Assembly: GCA_965204095.1 (NCBI GenBank)
Contig: OZ241991.1
Coordinates: forward strand, 6,138,001 to 6,202,000
Source: JAPPLB01 sp965204095
GTDB taxonomy: Bacteria; Acidobacteriota; Terriglobia; Bryobacterales; UBA6623
Length of the DNA: 64,000 bases
Direction: 5' to 3'
Shown: positions 8,268 through 17,210 of the stretch, one piece after another
How the letters are laid out: every line of letters starts with the position of its first letter
Numbering within the stretch: position 1 is the stretch's first letter
Notes under the pieces: generated by a model
What the model was told of the DNA's origin: nothing
Databases searched by the model: none
The model's input: only the letters and a program-made list of their open reading frames with translations
Position numbers and translations under genes: made by a program

Positions 8268-9329
8268 ATGAATGACACAATCGGCCTCTGGCCGGGCGGG
8301 GAAACCAAGTTCGGCAGCATGACCGTGCAGGAGGAAGAAGAACTCTCCTTGCAGCTCATCCGGGTGGTCGAAACAGCGGCCATCGCTGCCGCCCGCACCA
8401 TGGGCAATGGCGACCGCAAGGAATCCGACCGCGTGGCCACCGAAGCCATGCGCACGGCTTTCGAGGAGGTCCCGATTGACGGAACGATCGTCATCGGCGA
8501 GGGCGAGCGCGACGAAGCGCCGATGCTCTATATCGGCGAGAAGGTCGGCCCGGGCTCGGGGAATGAAGGAGAGTACCGCGCGGTCGATATCGCGGTGGAC
8601 CCCCTTGAAGGCACGAACCTTTGCGCCACGGGCACGCCGGGCGCGCTAGCCGTTTTGGCCGCATCGGAAAAGGGTGGTCTCCTGCACGCTCCCGACTGCT
8701 ACATGGAAAAGATCATCGTCGGCCCGGCCTGCCGCGGCAAGGTTGATCTTGACCTGCCGGTGTCGGAAAACCTGAAGCGCATCGCTCGTGCGCTCGACCG
8801 CGACGTGGACGATCTCGCCATCGTCGTCCTGAACCGGCCGCGCCACGAGAAACTGATCCGGGAGATTCGCGAGGCGGGTGCCCGCATTCGACTGATCGGT
8901 GATGGCGACCTGTCGGCGGGTGTATCAGTCGCCATTAGAGGTACGGGCGTTCATGCGGTCATGGGCATCGGCGGCGCGCCGGAGGGTGTGATCTCGGCGG
9001 CCGCGATGCGCTGTCTTCATGGAGAGATGCTGGGCCGGCTTGTGATCGATACGCCGGAACTCGAAGAGCGCGTCAAGCGCATGGGGATCACCGACCCCCA
9101 TCGTGTCTACAGTTCCGAAGACCTTGCCCCGGGCAAGACGATCATCTTCGCCGCCACCGGCGTGACGGGTGGTCTCAGCGGTGGGGGGATCTTGCAGGGC
9201 ATCCGGTTCTTTGGCGAAGGCTGCCGGAGTCAGACGCTGGTCATGACGAAGGCGTCCCGGAAAGTACGCTTCGTCGACTCGGTCCACATGGAGTTGCCTC
9301 CGGGTCCGCGGGGTGTGCGGCTGTATTGA
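8268..9329 (+). CDS. glpX: Class II fructose-1,6-bisphosphatase GlpX
   Basis: Converts fructose 1,6-bisphosphate to fructose 6-phosphate in gluconeogenesis, in the cytoplasm. The 353 residues carry the GlpX signatures IGEGERDEAPML (metal site), VDPLEGTNLCA, GDGDLSAG, GIGGAPEGVISAAAMRC and ATGVTGG. Length is typical. The start at 8268 gives a short leader before the conserved ELSLQLIRVVE. An ATG at 8310 is also possible. The gene ends 9 bp from the convergent aldolase-family gene. Confidence 0.95.
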   Translation: MNDTIGLWPGGETKFGSMTVQEEEELSLQLIRVVETAAIAAARTMGNGDRKESDRVATEAMRTAFEEVPIDGTIVIGEGERDEAPMLYIGEKVGPGSGNEGEYRAVDIAVDPLEGTNLCATGTPGALAVLAASEKGGLLHAPDCYMEKIIVGPACRGKVDLDLPVSENLKRIARALDRDVDDLAIVVLNRPRHEKLIREIREAGARIRLIGDGDLSAGVSVAIRGTGVHAVMGIGGAPEGVISAAAMRCLHGEMLGRLVIDTPELEERVKRMGITDPHRVYSSEDLAPGKTIIFAATGVTGGLSGGGILQGIRFFGEGCRSQTLVMTKASRKVRFVDSVHMELPPGPRGVRLY

Positions 9330-9337
9330 TCGGGCCG

Positions 9338-10300
9338 CTACCAGGGCATCTTGCGCTTCGTGTACTTGCGGCCGATCTCCGCCGCTTCCTGGCCGCCCGA
9401 GCCGATTCGCACGCCCTCGTCGATCATCTGCTTGACGTTTTCCGGTCTGACGCCGTTCAGGAACGCGATCTTGGCCTTCTTGGTCGCGTCGAAGACCTTC
9501 TTCCTGGCCTGCTGCATGATCGCTGAGCTGCGGCCCTCCGCTCCGGGTATGCCCAGCGACATGCCCATGTCACCAGGACCCCATTCGGCGAATCCGATGC
9601 CGGGAACGGCGACGCTCGCCTCGGCATTCTGCAGAGCATGACGGTCTTCGATCTTCAGGCCGAGCAGAATCTCGCCCTCGGGATCCAGCGGCCAGGGCTC
9701 GGCCTTTCTCGTGTATTCGTCGCCGCTGATCCCCCATATCCGGGAAGCGAAACCTTGTCCGCCGGCGCCTCGCATTCCCTCGCCGAGACCGCCTGATCCC
9801 ACAGCTCGTTTATTGGTTACGAATCGCGCGGATTCCACCAACACCCGAACGGCCTCGGGTGAACGGGCATGGCACAGAAGAATGCCGTGGACGCCCGATC
9901 CCAGCACCTGCTCGACCATCCAGTAGTTCGCCCGCATGACTTCGGCGCTGATGCCGCCTACGGGGAGCGTGCAGATCACGGTGGGCGTGCGGTGGCCGCT
10001 CTTCGTCGGGCCGGCATCGACCAGGCCCCGCATGAAGGCACGCAGACCGGGAATGTTGTAGGCGCCGTGCTCCATCTCGACGCTGATGTAGTCGGCCCAG
10101 GTGTTCACCATCTCCTTGCCTTTTTCGTAGTCGATGTCGGTCGCCGCGATCTGGGTGTAGTAGATGGGCTGGTCTTTCTCGAGCAGTTCGATCGCGCGGT
10201 TGATCCGCTTGGCGGTGGGCGGCGGGGCCGACTCGACGACGGACAAGTTGACCAGGCCGGCGGCGCCGAAGGCAGCAACGAGTAACAGGAACTTCTTCAT
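9338..10300 (-). CDS. Exported HpcH/HpaI aldolase/citrate lyase family protein
   Basis: A 320-residue protein with a clear Sec signal peptide (MKKFLLLVAAFGAAGLVNLS) ahead of an HpcH/HpaI TIM barrel. Recognisable are YISVEMEHGAYNIPGL (family DxEHG region), LKIEDRHALQNAEASVAVPG and GFAEWGPGDMGMSLGIPG (GPxDL loop). Cytoplasmic relatives cleave 2-keto-3-deoxy acids by retro-aldol reaction, so an exported version is unusual. The start at 10300 has GGAGGG five bases upstream. The substrate is not predictable from the sequence; a sugar-acid role would fit the window. Confidence 0.8.
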   Translation of the reverse strand: MKKFLLLVAAFGAAGLVNLSVVESAPPPTAKRINRAIELLEKDQPIYYTQIAATDIDYEKGKEMVNTWADYISVEMEHGAYNIPGLRAFMRGLVDAGPTKSGHRTPTVICTLPVGGISAEVMRANYWMVEQVLGSGVHGILLCHARSPEAVRVLVESARFVTNKRAVGSGGLGEGMRGAGGQGFASRIWGISGDEYTRKAEPWPLDPEGEILLGLKIEDRHALQNAEASVAVPGIGFAEWGPGDMGMSLGIPGAEGRSSAIMQQARKKVFDATKKAKIAFLNGVRPENVKQMIDEGVRIGSGGQEAAEIGRKYTKRKMPW

Positions 10301-10349
10301 GTTTCCCTCCATTGGGACCGCTGGTCAATGCCGTATTCGAGGCTGGGAA

Positions 10350-11180
10350 TCAGCGGTCAATCATACCATGCGGCGGCAGTCGCGGCCTCGCGATGCGGGA
10401 CGGCGAATCCGCCTTCAGCCTGTCCCAAAGCGTCCGCAATTCTTCGAGATCGAGTTGCTGCGCCCTCAGGTCCGTTTCGGGTTGCTGCCGCAAGGTTTCC
10501 CTCGGATAGACCCCGCTGAGGTTGTTCAGCAACTTCTTGCGCGGATGAGTAAAACAGCGTTGGAGAAAGTCGATGAAACCGGGCGGGGCGTATATGTCAC
10601 GCCGCATCCGTAGCCGCACCACTGCCGAAGTGACCTCGGGTGGGGGTTGAAAAGCCTCCGGCGGCACGCTGAACAACAACTCCGGCTCGGCATGAAGCCG
10701 GCACAGAACGGAGAGGAAGCCGTAGTCGCGCGAGTCTTTGCGGGCGGCGAGCCGCAGAGCCGCTTCCTTCTGGATCAGAAAGACGGCCCGCTCGATTCCG
10801 GCCGCGGCGGAGAATACTTTACGCAGTATGGGCGACGTGATGTAGTACGGCAGATTGCCGGCGATGATGGCGCGGCCCGTTGTGCGCTGCTCGATCATGG
10901 CCGGCAAGTCGATATCGAGGATGTCCGCGCAAATGACCTCGACTCGCTCTTGCCCTTCGTACCTCTGTCGCAGCCCGTCCGCCAGCGCCTCGTCGACCTC
11001 GACAACCGTGAGCGGTACCCCATTGGCCGCCAGGTGCCCGGTCAGTGCGCCGCGCCCCGGCCCGACTTCGATGACATGAGCCTCCGGCTGCGAAACGATG
11101 GCGTCAGCGATCCGGGAGCATACGGACGCGTCCCGAAGGAAGTGCTGTCCGAGCGGGGGGCGCGCCTTGCGGAGCGGCAT
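10350..11180 (-). CDS. rsmA: 16S rRNA dimethyladenosine transferase RsmA (KsgA)
   Basis: Dimethylates two adjacent adenines near the 3' end of 16S rRNA during 30S assembly. The 276 residues match family length. Motifs: GQHFLRD at the N-terminus, VIEVGPGRGALTGHL (SAM motif I), VEVDEAL, and NLPYYITSPIL (catalytic motif IV). The C-terminal helical domain carries PPPEVTSAVVRL and FTHPRKKLLNNL. The ATG at 11180 has GGAGGGC immediately upstream. Longer in-frame starts give an extension unlike the family. Confidence 0.96.
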   Translation of the reverse strand: MPLRKARPPLGQHFLRDASVCSRIADAIVSQPEAHVIEVGPGRGALTGHLAANGVPLTVVEVDEALADGLRQRYEGQERVEVICADILDIDLPAMIEQRTTGRAIIAGNLPYYITSPILRKVFSAAAGIERAVFLIQKEAALRLAARKDSRDYGFLSVLCRLHAEPELLFSVPPEAFQPPPEVTSAVVRLRMRRDIYAPPGFIDFLQRCFTHPRKKLLNNLSGVYPRETLRQQPETDLRAQQLDLEELRTLWDRLKADSPSRIARPRLPPHGMIDR

Positions 11181-11459
11181 GCCCTCCAGTGTAGGGAGAT
11201 TAGCCGGCCTGCTTCGGATGTCCGCCGCCTGCCCCACCATCGGAACGGTTTGCGCAAGTCCGCCAAATCCGTAGCGGACCTCTCCCCAAAAGTACGCAAT
11301 TTCCAGTTGCCATTGACAGGCGCAAACGAAAGCAAGGTTCACCGGCCCGCCGGCGTTTCCTGGTAGAGCAACCGCAACCCGGCCAACGCTTTTTCACGAA
11401 TCACGAGACACGAAACACGAAACACGGCCTTTCCCGTGGCACGTTTGGTACCTGTTGGT

Positions 11460-11484
11460 ACTGAAGCCCTTCAGTCTTTTTTTT
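11460..11484 (+). terminator. T-tailed hairpin, copy 1
   Basis: ACTGAAGCCCTTCAGT followed by C and eight T: a short stem with a small loop and U-tail, like an intrinsic terminator. It is preceded by TTTGGTACCTGTTGGT. The same block recurs three more times in the window. Confidence 0.55.
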
Positions 11485-11526
11485 CTGCCCCGGCCTGCTT
11501 AGCATGACGATAGAGAGGAGGAAATC

Positions 11527-11565
11527 TGTCCTGCCATTCTCACCAACTGGCGAGGCGCAGTCGGT
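11527..11565 (+). repeat. TF-element relic, left end
   Basis: Degraded left terminal repeat and start of the left arm (CATTCTCACCAACTGGCGAG), same orientation as the rest. It is followed by heptads rather than a TF interior. Confidence 0.6.
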
Positions 11566-11604
11566 GCGCATCACGAATCAGAGCTTTCAAGGCTTTCACT
11601 AGCC

Positions 11605-11640
11605 ACTATCCACTATCCACTATCCACTAGTCACTGCTTT
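11605..11640 (+). repeat. Heptanucleotide tandem repeat (CCACTAT type)
   Basis: Three CCACTAT units followed by CCACTAG and TCACTG, period 7. A CACGAAW run (about 11650-11690) follows. Confidence 0.85.
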
Positions 11641-11710
11641 CAAGGTTTTTCACGAAACACGAATCACGAAATACGAATCACGAAACACGGCTTTTTGGGT
11701 ACCTGTTGGT

Positions 11711-11736
11711 ACTGAAGCCCTTCAGTCTTGTTTTTT
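11711..11736 (+). terminator. T-tailed hairpin, copy 2
   Basis: Same stem ACTGAAGCCCTTCAGT, followed by CTTGTTTTTT. It lies 251 bp from copy 1 as part of a tandem array. Confidence 0.5.
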
Positions 11737-11979
11737 CTGCCCCGGCCTGCTAGGCAACAGCTCACGGAGGCGGCGAGGAACAGTACCCTGCGGGTCGCGA
11801 ATCAGGGCTTCCCAGGCGTTCGCTAGCCGCAAGCCACTGATTTCAAGGCCTTTACGAAACACGAATCGCGAGACACGGCCGTTATATTTTTTACGAATCA
11901 CGAGTCACGAAACACGAATCACGGCCTTTTTCAGACACGAAACACGGCTTTTTCCGTGGCTCGTTTGGTACCTGTTGGT

Positions 11980-12004
11980 ACTGAAGCCCTTCAGTCTTTT
12001 TTTT
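11980..12004 (+). terminator. T-tailed hairpin, copy 3
   Basis: Same stem followed by C and eight T, 269 bp after copy 2. Its flank CCTAGCATGATGA resembles the flank of copy 1. Confidence 0.5.
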
Positions 12005-12079
12005 CCGCCTCGGCCGGCCTAGCATGATGACAGGATGTCGGCAATCACCCGGATCGACTTGCCCTCGGCGTGGCGCGGC

Positions 12080-12882
12080 ATGGAGCGGCTATGGCGCGGC
12101 ATGGGCGGCGACCGCCCCCCGCGCCGGCAGCACGGCCTGTTGGGTTTTCACCAGCCACGAATCACGCAACATGTTTTCCTCCTGTCCTCCGGCGACTCCA
12201 ACGAGAGCAACTCGAAGCCCGGCCTACGGGCTTTTCACGAATCACGAAACACGAGACACGGCTTTTTTTTCGAAACACGGCTTTTATCGCCGTGGGTGCG
12301 TGAGGGGTGGCGCCACCAGAAGCCTCCGTCCGGCCCACTGCGCCCGCCGGCAAGTCACTGTTTTCCTGTTCACGATTGTTCACCATTGTTCACGATTGTT
12401 CGGCATTGTTCAGCGAAAAATATTGTTTCTGAGCCAGTGTCCGTCCCCGCGGCGCTCGCTGTGGCGGATGCCGCCCCCTTCGCCGGCAACACGGCCTGTT
12501 GGGTTTTCACGAGACACGAAACACGGTTTTTCCCTGTCCCTCCGGCGACTCCAAGGAGAGCAACCCCAAGCCCGGCCAACGGGCTTTTCACGAATCACGA
12601 GACACGAATCACGAATCACGAGACACGAATCACGAATCACGGCCTTTATGCTTTTGTCGCTGCTTTCCTGCGCGTTGTGGCGCGGCATCGGGCTGCTATG
12701 GCGCGGCATGGGCGGCCGTCGTCCCCCGCGCCGGCAACACGGCCTGTTGGGTTTTCACCAGCCACGAATCACGCAACATGGTTTTTCCCCTGCCCTCCGG
12801 CGACTCCAAGGAGAGCAACTCCAAGCCCGGCCTACGGGTTTTTCACGAATCACGAAACACGAATCACGGCCTTTATGCCTTT
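12080..12882 (+). repeat. Three imperfect copies of a G+C-rich module
   Basis: Units at about 12080-12262, 12470-12645 and 12690-12880 share the order CGCCGGCAACACGGCCTGTT, GGGTTTTCAC, CTCCGGCGACTCCAA, GAGAGCAAC, CCCGGCC-ACGGG and a CACGAAW heptad run. The first and third also share GGCGCGGCATGGGCGG at their 5' ends. No protein is conserved between the copies in any single frame. Confidence 0.75.
12369..12413 (+). repeat. Ten-bp tandem repeat, array 1
   Basis: TTCACGATTG, TTCACCATTG, TTCACGATTG, TTCGGCATTG, TTCAG: four decamers in tandem. Confidence 0.85.
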
Positions 12883-12883
12883 C

Positions 12884-12925
12884 TTCCCACGATTTCCCAC
12901 GATTTCCCGGCATTTCCCGCTATTC
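12884..12925 (+). repeat. Ten-bp tandem repeat, array 2
   Basis: TTCCCACGAT twice, then TTCCCGGCAT and TTCCCGCTAT. The order of variants (ACGAT, ACGAT, GGCAT) parallels array 1, suggesting a shared origin. Confidence 0.8.
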
Positions 12926-13148
12926 TTCGGCCCCCCCTCCCCCCGGAATCGGTGTCCGCGCGCCGTCCGCCGCAGCTCCCGCCGCCCTCCGGGCTGCTTC
13001 CGTAGGGGCGAAAGAAAAATGAACCATGCTGAGAAAGGAGGCGTTCTATACCTCGTGGACACAACTTCACGGCGCCTTGACAACCCTCCAAGCTGGTGCC
13101 ACGATGAACCCCTACGTTTCAGAGCTGTCCAAACGGAGAATCCAACCC

Positions 13149-15026
13149 ATGTCGTCTTATCGAACCCTGCTTGCATCCGCGCTCATCGCGCTCGTCGCCC
13201 TGTCCCCGGCGGCGGCTGAGAATACCATCGTTATCGACACTCCCATGCCGCCCCCCGGCTGGGCGCTGATGGAGCGCGCTCTTCTTGACGCCAACTCCCG
13301 GGCCGTCCTTTACTTCGGTGACCGCTACATCGATGATCGCGGCTATCTGCTGCATACTCCTCGCTGGGGAACGCTCGACGGCCCCGACGACGCGATCGAG
13401 ACCTACTACAACTGGACCCTGCTCCATGCCCTCGGCGGCTCCGATGAAGTCTTGGAGCTTTTCAAGAAAGGGCTCGAAGGCCACTACAAGCAGTACGGCG
13501 AGTTGAAAACGACCCTGACCAAGCTGTCGGAAAACGGCTCCTACCACCAGGAGTTCATCACGCAGTCCGACTGGTTCCATACCGGCGAGGGGATGCGGGG
13601 CATCATGTTCCAGGGCCTCTCCGAGCCTGCGGACACGACCTTCCGCACCCGCATGAAACGCTTCGCCGGGCTGTACATGAACGAAGATCCGTCCGCCCCC
13701 AACTACGATCCCAAGCACAAGATCATTCGCAGCATTTGGAACGGCAGCAAGGGACCGATGATGCACAAGGCGACGACCTACGATTGGGTCGGCGATCCGG
13801 TGCCGGGGATGTTTCACATCCTGCACGGGCCTCATGGACGCAACAAGCTCGTCGATCTCATGTCCGTCTACCACAAGATGCTGTCCCACTGCGCCGAGTA
13901 TCTCGACAGCGTCGGTGACCATCCGCTCAATCTCGGGGCTACGAACCTGGCTCTGCGCGCCTACATGCTCACCCATGAAGACAAGTACCGCGATTGGGCG
14001 CTTGAGTATGTCAACGCCTGGAAAGGCTGGGTGGCCGAAGCCGGGGGGATGATACCGACCAATATCGGGCTCAACGGCAAGATCGGAGGTGAGTACGACG
14101 GCCAGTGGTGGAAGGGCACCTACGGCTGGAACTTCACGATCTACGACGGCGAAATTGACCAGATCGCGCACCGCAACACCGTAACTTCCGGTAGTTGGCC
14201 TGGATTCAGCAACGCATTCCTGCTGACCGGTGATCAGGCCTATGTCGACGTTCTCCGCAAGCAGCTTGATCTCATCTATGCCCAGAAGAAGATCGTCGAT
14301 GGCAAGGAAGTCTACCCTTCGATGTATGGCGACCCTCGCCATCACACCAAGAACGGCGAGCCCGAGTGGTACCGCTTCGGCGCCAAGCCGCACCTCGGCC
14401 GCGCCACGGAGGTGTACCTGTGGTCGATGGACCGCGGCGATCTGGAGCATGTCCCCATGGACGGCTGGGTCGGGTTTCTGGAGGGCAGGAACCCCGATTA
14501 CCCGGAACAGGCGCTCCAACGTGACTTCGAAGCAATCCGGCGGCAGATCCGGCGGGTTGATGAGGACGACACCACTCCCGACACGCGGCTGCCCGACTAT
14601 CTGCTCGGTTTCTCGCCCGCGCAGACGGATACGTTGACGAACTTGATGCTCGGCGGCTATTTCGCGGGTAAGTTATGGACTTTGCATAGCCGCGTCCGCT
14701 ACTTCGACCCCGCGAATCGCCGGGCCGGCCCTCCCGAGGATGTGGCTTCCCTGGTCGAGAAGATGACCGGCGACTCGCTCACGCTCACTCTGGTCAATGT
14801 GAGCCAGACCGAAGCACGGCCCGTCATCGTTCAGGCCGGCGGCTATGGAGAGCACCAGTTTCTATCGGCGACGATCAACGGCAAGACGACGGAAATCGAT
14901 TCGCCGATCTTGAATGTCCGCCTGGAGCCCGGCTCAGGAGCGCAGATGGTCTTCAAGATGAAGCGTTATGCCAATCAGCCGACCCTCGCGCATCCCTGGG
15001 ATCGCGGCTGGATGGTCAAACGGTAG
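13149..15026 (+). CDS. Secreted protein of unknown function, probable alpha/alpha barrel
   Basis: A 625-residue protein with a Sec signal peptide (cleavage near LSPAAAENT). The central part is rich in Trp, Tyr and His with motifs such as ETYYNWTLLHALGG, LNLGATNLALRAYMLTHEDKYRDWALEYVNAW, GTYGWNFTIYDGE and FSNAFLLTGDQAYVDVLRKQ. Helical pairs spaced like this are usual in (alpha/alpha)6 glycosidase or lyase barrels. The last roughly 100 residues look like a beta-sandwich (LTLVNVSQTEARPVIVQAGG). I do not recognise a named family. The ATG at 13149 starts the signal peptide; a longer start at 13026 is unlikely. Confidence 0.7.
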   Translation: MSSYRTLLASALIALVALSPAAAENTIVIDTPMPPPGWALMERALLDANSRAVLYFGDRYIDDRGYLLHTPRWGTLDGPDDAIETYYNWTLLHALGGSDEVLELFKKGLEGHYKQYGELKTTLTKLSENGSYHQEFITQSDWFHTGEGMRGIMFQGLSEPADTTFRTRMKRFAGLYMNEDPSAPNYDPKHKIIRSIWNGSKGPMMHKATTYDWVGDPVPGMFHILHGPHGRNKLVDLMSVYHKMLSHCAEYLDSVGDHPLNLGATNLALRAYMLTHEDKYRDWALEYVNAWKGWVAEAGGMIPTNIGLNGKIGGEYDGQWWKGTYGWNFTIYDGEIDQIAHRNTVTSGSWPGFSNAFLLTGDQAYVDVLRKQLDLIYAQKKIVDGKEVYPSMYGDPRHHTKNGEPEWYRFGAKPHLGRATEVYLWSMDRGDLEHVPMDGWVGFLEGRNPDYPEQALQRDFEAIRRQIRRVDEDDTTPDTRLPDYLLGFSPAQTDTLTNLMLGGYFAGKLWTLHSRVRYFDPANRRAGPPEDVASLVEKMTGDSLTLTLVNVSQTEARPVIVQAGGYGEHQFLSATINGKTTEIDSPILNVRLEPGSGAQMVFKMKRYANQPTLAHPWDRGWMVKR

Positions 15027-15264
15027 ACGCTGTGCCGCCACCGCATGTGCAGCCGCGCCGGCAATTTCTGAACCTTTACTTGATGTTTTATTTCGATACC
15101 ACTTCTTGAAAAGAATTTAATGAGGAAAGGATGACATGAGATAGAGAGGGAATTGACTGGGACACTCATGACCGGCGGAAGTCAGCGCCCGGATGCCGCG
15201 GCGAACTCTGCGCGGATGCGGGCTCGAGGCCGGCCTGCCCCGTGGCAAATAGGGCGGTTCTCCT

Positions 15265-16161
15265 CTATCTGTTCGTGCTTCTCGTACGGATGACTCCGAG
15301 GGTTTCCCATTCGTGGAGCCATCTCATCACCCTCTCTGACCAGAAGCCTTCCGGTGCCGTGGCCAGATAAAGTCGGTACTCCCGCGCCGCCAGACGATAG
15401 CTTCCTTGCTGCCGGTAGACCTCTCCCAACATGTAGTGCACGTCGGGAAACAAGGCGATGTCGGGGGTGGCCATGGCGACGAGGAAGGCCTTTTCGGCCG
15501 TTTTGAGTTGATCCCGCTGAAGGAGGCCAAGGCCCCGATAGTAGTAGCCGAGCGTGAAATACGGATTGATCTTGATCATCTCGTCGCCGAGCCGTATCAC
15601 CTCCGGCCACTTCTTTTCGGCAACGGTCAGATAAGCGAGATCAGGATAGGGTGCCAGGTACTTCGGATCGATCTCGATCGACCTCTGGAAGCCCGCGGCG
15701 GCTTCTTCCCGATTGCCTCGATGGAAATGGATTCTCCCAAGCAGCACCCATGCTGCGGCATAGTCACGATAGAGTTCGAGCGCTTCCTTGGTGCTGTTCA
15801 TGGCGCCGTCGTATTCGGGAGGCTCGCGGTCCAGCGCTCTCAGAGCCTTCCGGTAGGCTCTGCGGGCTTCTTTGGGGGCCGCCAGGTTTGTAATGCTTTC
15901 GAACGACGGCTTCGTCTCCCGAGAGTATCTTCGATAAAGTCCGCCAAAAGTCCTGTCTCTCCGCTCGTGGCCCGGAACATTCCGCTGATAAAACTGATCC
16001 CGCGCCCGCTCGGTTTGTCGATGCTCGTAGGCGGCCCGATCCTGTTCCCGATCCAGCTCCTCTCGCTTCTCTGCTGCGGTTTGGGGTTGGCCCTGAGGGA
16101 ATCCCACTGAAAGAGCAATGGCGCTGACGGTGAACCACCGGAGGAAGAGGTAACCTCTCAC
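15265..16161 (-). CDS. Secreted TPR-repeat protein
   Basis: A 298-residue protein with an N-terminal hydrophobic segment (WFTVSAIALSVGF), a charged Gln/Glu/Arg-rich stretch at about 30-80, then TPR units from about 95 to 280. Typical units are AWVLLGRIHFHRGNREEAAAGFQRS, GYYYRGLGLLQRDQLKTAEKAF and VHYMLGEVYRQQGSYRLAAREY. TPR proteins act as protein-interaction scaffolds; the partner is unknown. It is convergent with the preceding secreted protein, separated by about 240 bp with a short AT-rich patch. Confidence 0.8.
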   Translation of the reverse strand: MRGYLFLRWFTVSAIALSVGFPQGQPQTAAEKREELDREQDRAAYEHRQTERARDQFYQRNVPGHERRDRTFGGLYRRYSRETKPSFESITNLAAPKEARRAYRKALRALDREPPEYDGAMNSTKEALELYRDYAAAWVLLGRIHFHRGNREEAAAGFQRSIEIDPKYLAPYPDLAYLTVAEKKWPEVIRLGDEMIKINPYFTLGYYYRGLGLLQRDQLKTAEKAFLVAMATPDIALFPDVHYMLGEVYRQQGSYRLAAREYRLYLATAPEGFWSERVMRWLHEWETLGVIRTRSTNR

Positions 16162-16242
16162 GGGCAGCTTGGACGCAAGAATACGTCTGAGGGTTTCACT
16201 ACTTGATGGTTTGCTTCTGAGGACATTGCGCCATGCCCGGGG

Positions 16243-16581
16243 CTAAGCCTGAAGATGAATCGGGTTCACGGACGAATGGTGGCGAATCATGGTCGAAAGG
16301 ACAACCTCTGTCGCACACATGCGAGGCACCGATATTGTCAGCAGGATGGTCTGTACATCGCTGATTTTCACGACCGGCTCAGGCGCCTGAAGTCCCGTCG
16401 AAGGCGAGGTTGCCATCAGGGAGATTTCCACTAGGCTCCACCTTGAACCTGGGCGGATGAGCAGCATATCGTACTTGCGCAGATTGATGTCGCCGGCCGT
16501 TATGACCGGGTTCCAGTTGAGTCGAGAAAGGTTTACCACGGGTCCCGGACCGGATTCCTTCTGAAACCGTATCCCCCCCAA
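16243..16581 (-). CDS. Uncertain small open frame
   Basis: A 112-residue frame containing VVNLSRLNWNPVITAGDINL and LLIRPGSRWSLVEISLMATS, which reads like a beta-rich surface-protein fragment. There is no ribosome site, no signal peptide and no recognised family. It could be a decayed gene piece or a chance frame in the region upstream of lspA. Confidence 0.2.
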   Translation of the reverse strand: MGGIRFQKESGPGPVVNLSRLNWNPVITAGDINLRKYDMLLIRPGSRWSLVEISLMATSPSTGLQAPEPVVKISDVQTILLTISVPRMCATEVVLSTMIRHHSSVNPIHLQA

Positions 16582-16697
16582 GATTCGGCCTGTTTGCAGG
16601 GATCACGGTGAACGCTCAACGTTCACTCTGCGGCTCGGCCCGTTGCTAGACTGAGGGCTCGTTGCGGTCCGATTGCATCGAGCCGCCGTTACCTTTC

Positions 16698-17204
16698 ATG
16701 ACAATCCGGTCGCGAATGCCTTATGTCCTGCTGGCGGCGTTTCTTATTGCCCTTGACCGGGTAACCAAACTCGCTGTCGCCGAGAAGATGCCTCTCTATG
16801 ACAGCAAGCCCGTCATCGACAGTTTCTTCAACCTGGTCCACACGCGGAATACCGGCATCGCGTTCAGCCTTTTTGCTGACGCTCAACCATTCGTGAAGGA
16901 CTACGTTATTCCCCTTTTCTCGATCTCTGCCCTGGTGTTTATTGTCTACATCTTCTCGAAGACCGAGTCCGCCGGCCTGCGCACGACTCTCGGCTTGACG
17001 ATGATATTGGCCGGCGCGGCGGGCAATCTCTATGACCGCTTCGCATACGGCTACGTGGTCGACTTTCTGGATTTCTATGTAGGTGCGTACCACTGGCCGG
17101 CATTCAATGTGGCCGATAGCTGCATCACCGTCGGCGCCGGACTCTTGTTGCTCGAATCCTTCCGTCCCCGTCAACGCCCCGATCAGGAACCCGAATCGGC
17201 TTAA
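16698..17204 (+). CDS. lspA: Lipoprotein signal peptidase LspA
   Basis: Cleaves the signal peptide of diacylated prolipoproteins, in the inner membrane. The 168 residues give four membrane helices. Conserved parts are ALDRVTKLAV, VHTRNTGIAFSLF, GAAGNLYDRFAYGYVVDFLDF and FNVADSCITVGAGLL; the catalytic aspartates lie in GNLYDR and NVADS. Start at 16698; an upstream ATG at 16662 would add 12 polar residues. It lies 6 bp upstream of lgt, forming a lipoprotein-maturation operon. Confidence 0.95.
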   Translation: MTIRSRMPYVLLAAFLIALDRVTKLAVAEKMPLYDSKPVIDSFFNLVHTRNTGIAFSLFADAQPFVKDYVIPLFSISALVFIVYIFSKTESAGLRTTLGLTMILAGAAGNLYDRFAYGYVVDFLDFYVGAYHWPAFNVADSCITVGAGLLLLESFRPRQRPDQEPESA

Positions 17205-17210
17205 CCCGCA

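Larger units (their letters stand above)
11181..13148. other. Two-kilobase gene-free repeat cluster
   Basis: No protein-coding gene is supported here. Open frames in several registers arise because the repeats lack stop codons. Contents in order: the rsmA upstream region; three roughly 260-bp units each with heptad runs and a T-tailed hairpin (11460, 11711, 11980); then three related modules built from GGCGCGGCATGGGCGG, CGGCCTGTTGGGTTTTCAC and CTCCGGCGACTCCAA blocks (about 12080-12262, 12470-12645, 12690-12880); and two 10-bp tandem arrays. A TF-element left-end relic lies at 11527-11565. Confidence 0.85.

Noticed and set aside
6667..8280. Minus-strand open frame of 537 codons
   Set aside because: Shadow of the sulfatase gene; no recognisable domain.
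11392..11432. Heptad arrays as a possible CRISPR
   Set aside because: Units are contiguous 7-mers with no spacers; no cas genes in the window.
12024..13219. Overlapping plus-strand open frames of 330-390 codons
   Set aside because: Several registers are open at once because heptad and module repeats lack stops; no conserved protein between repeat copies.
13119..14519. Minus-strand open frame of 466 codons
   Set aside because: Shadow of the secreted alpha/alpha-barrel protein.
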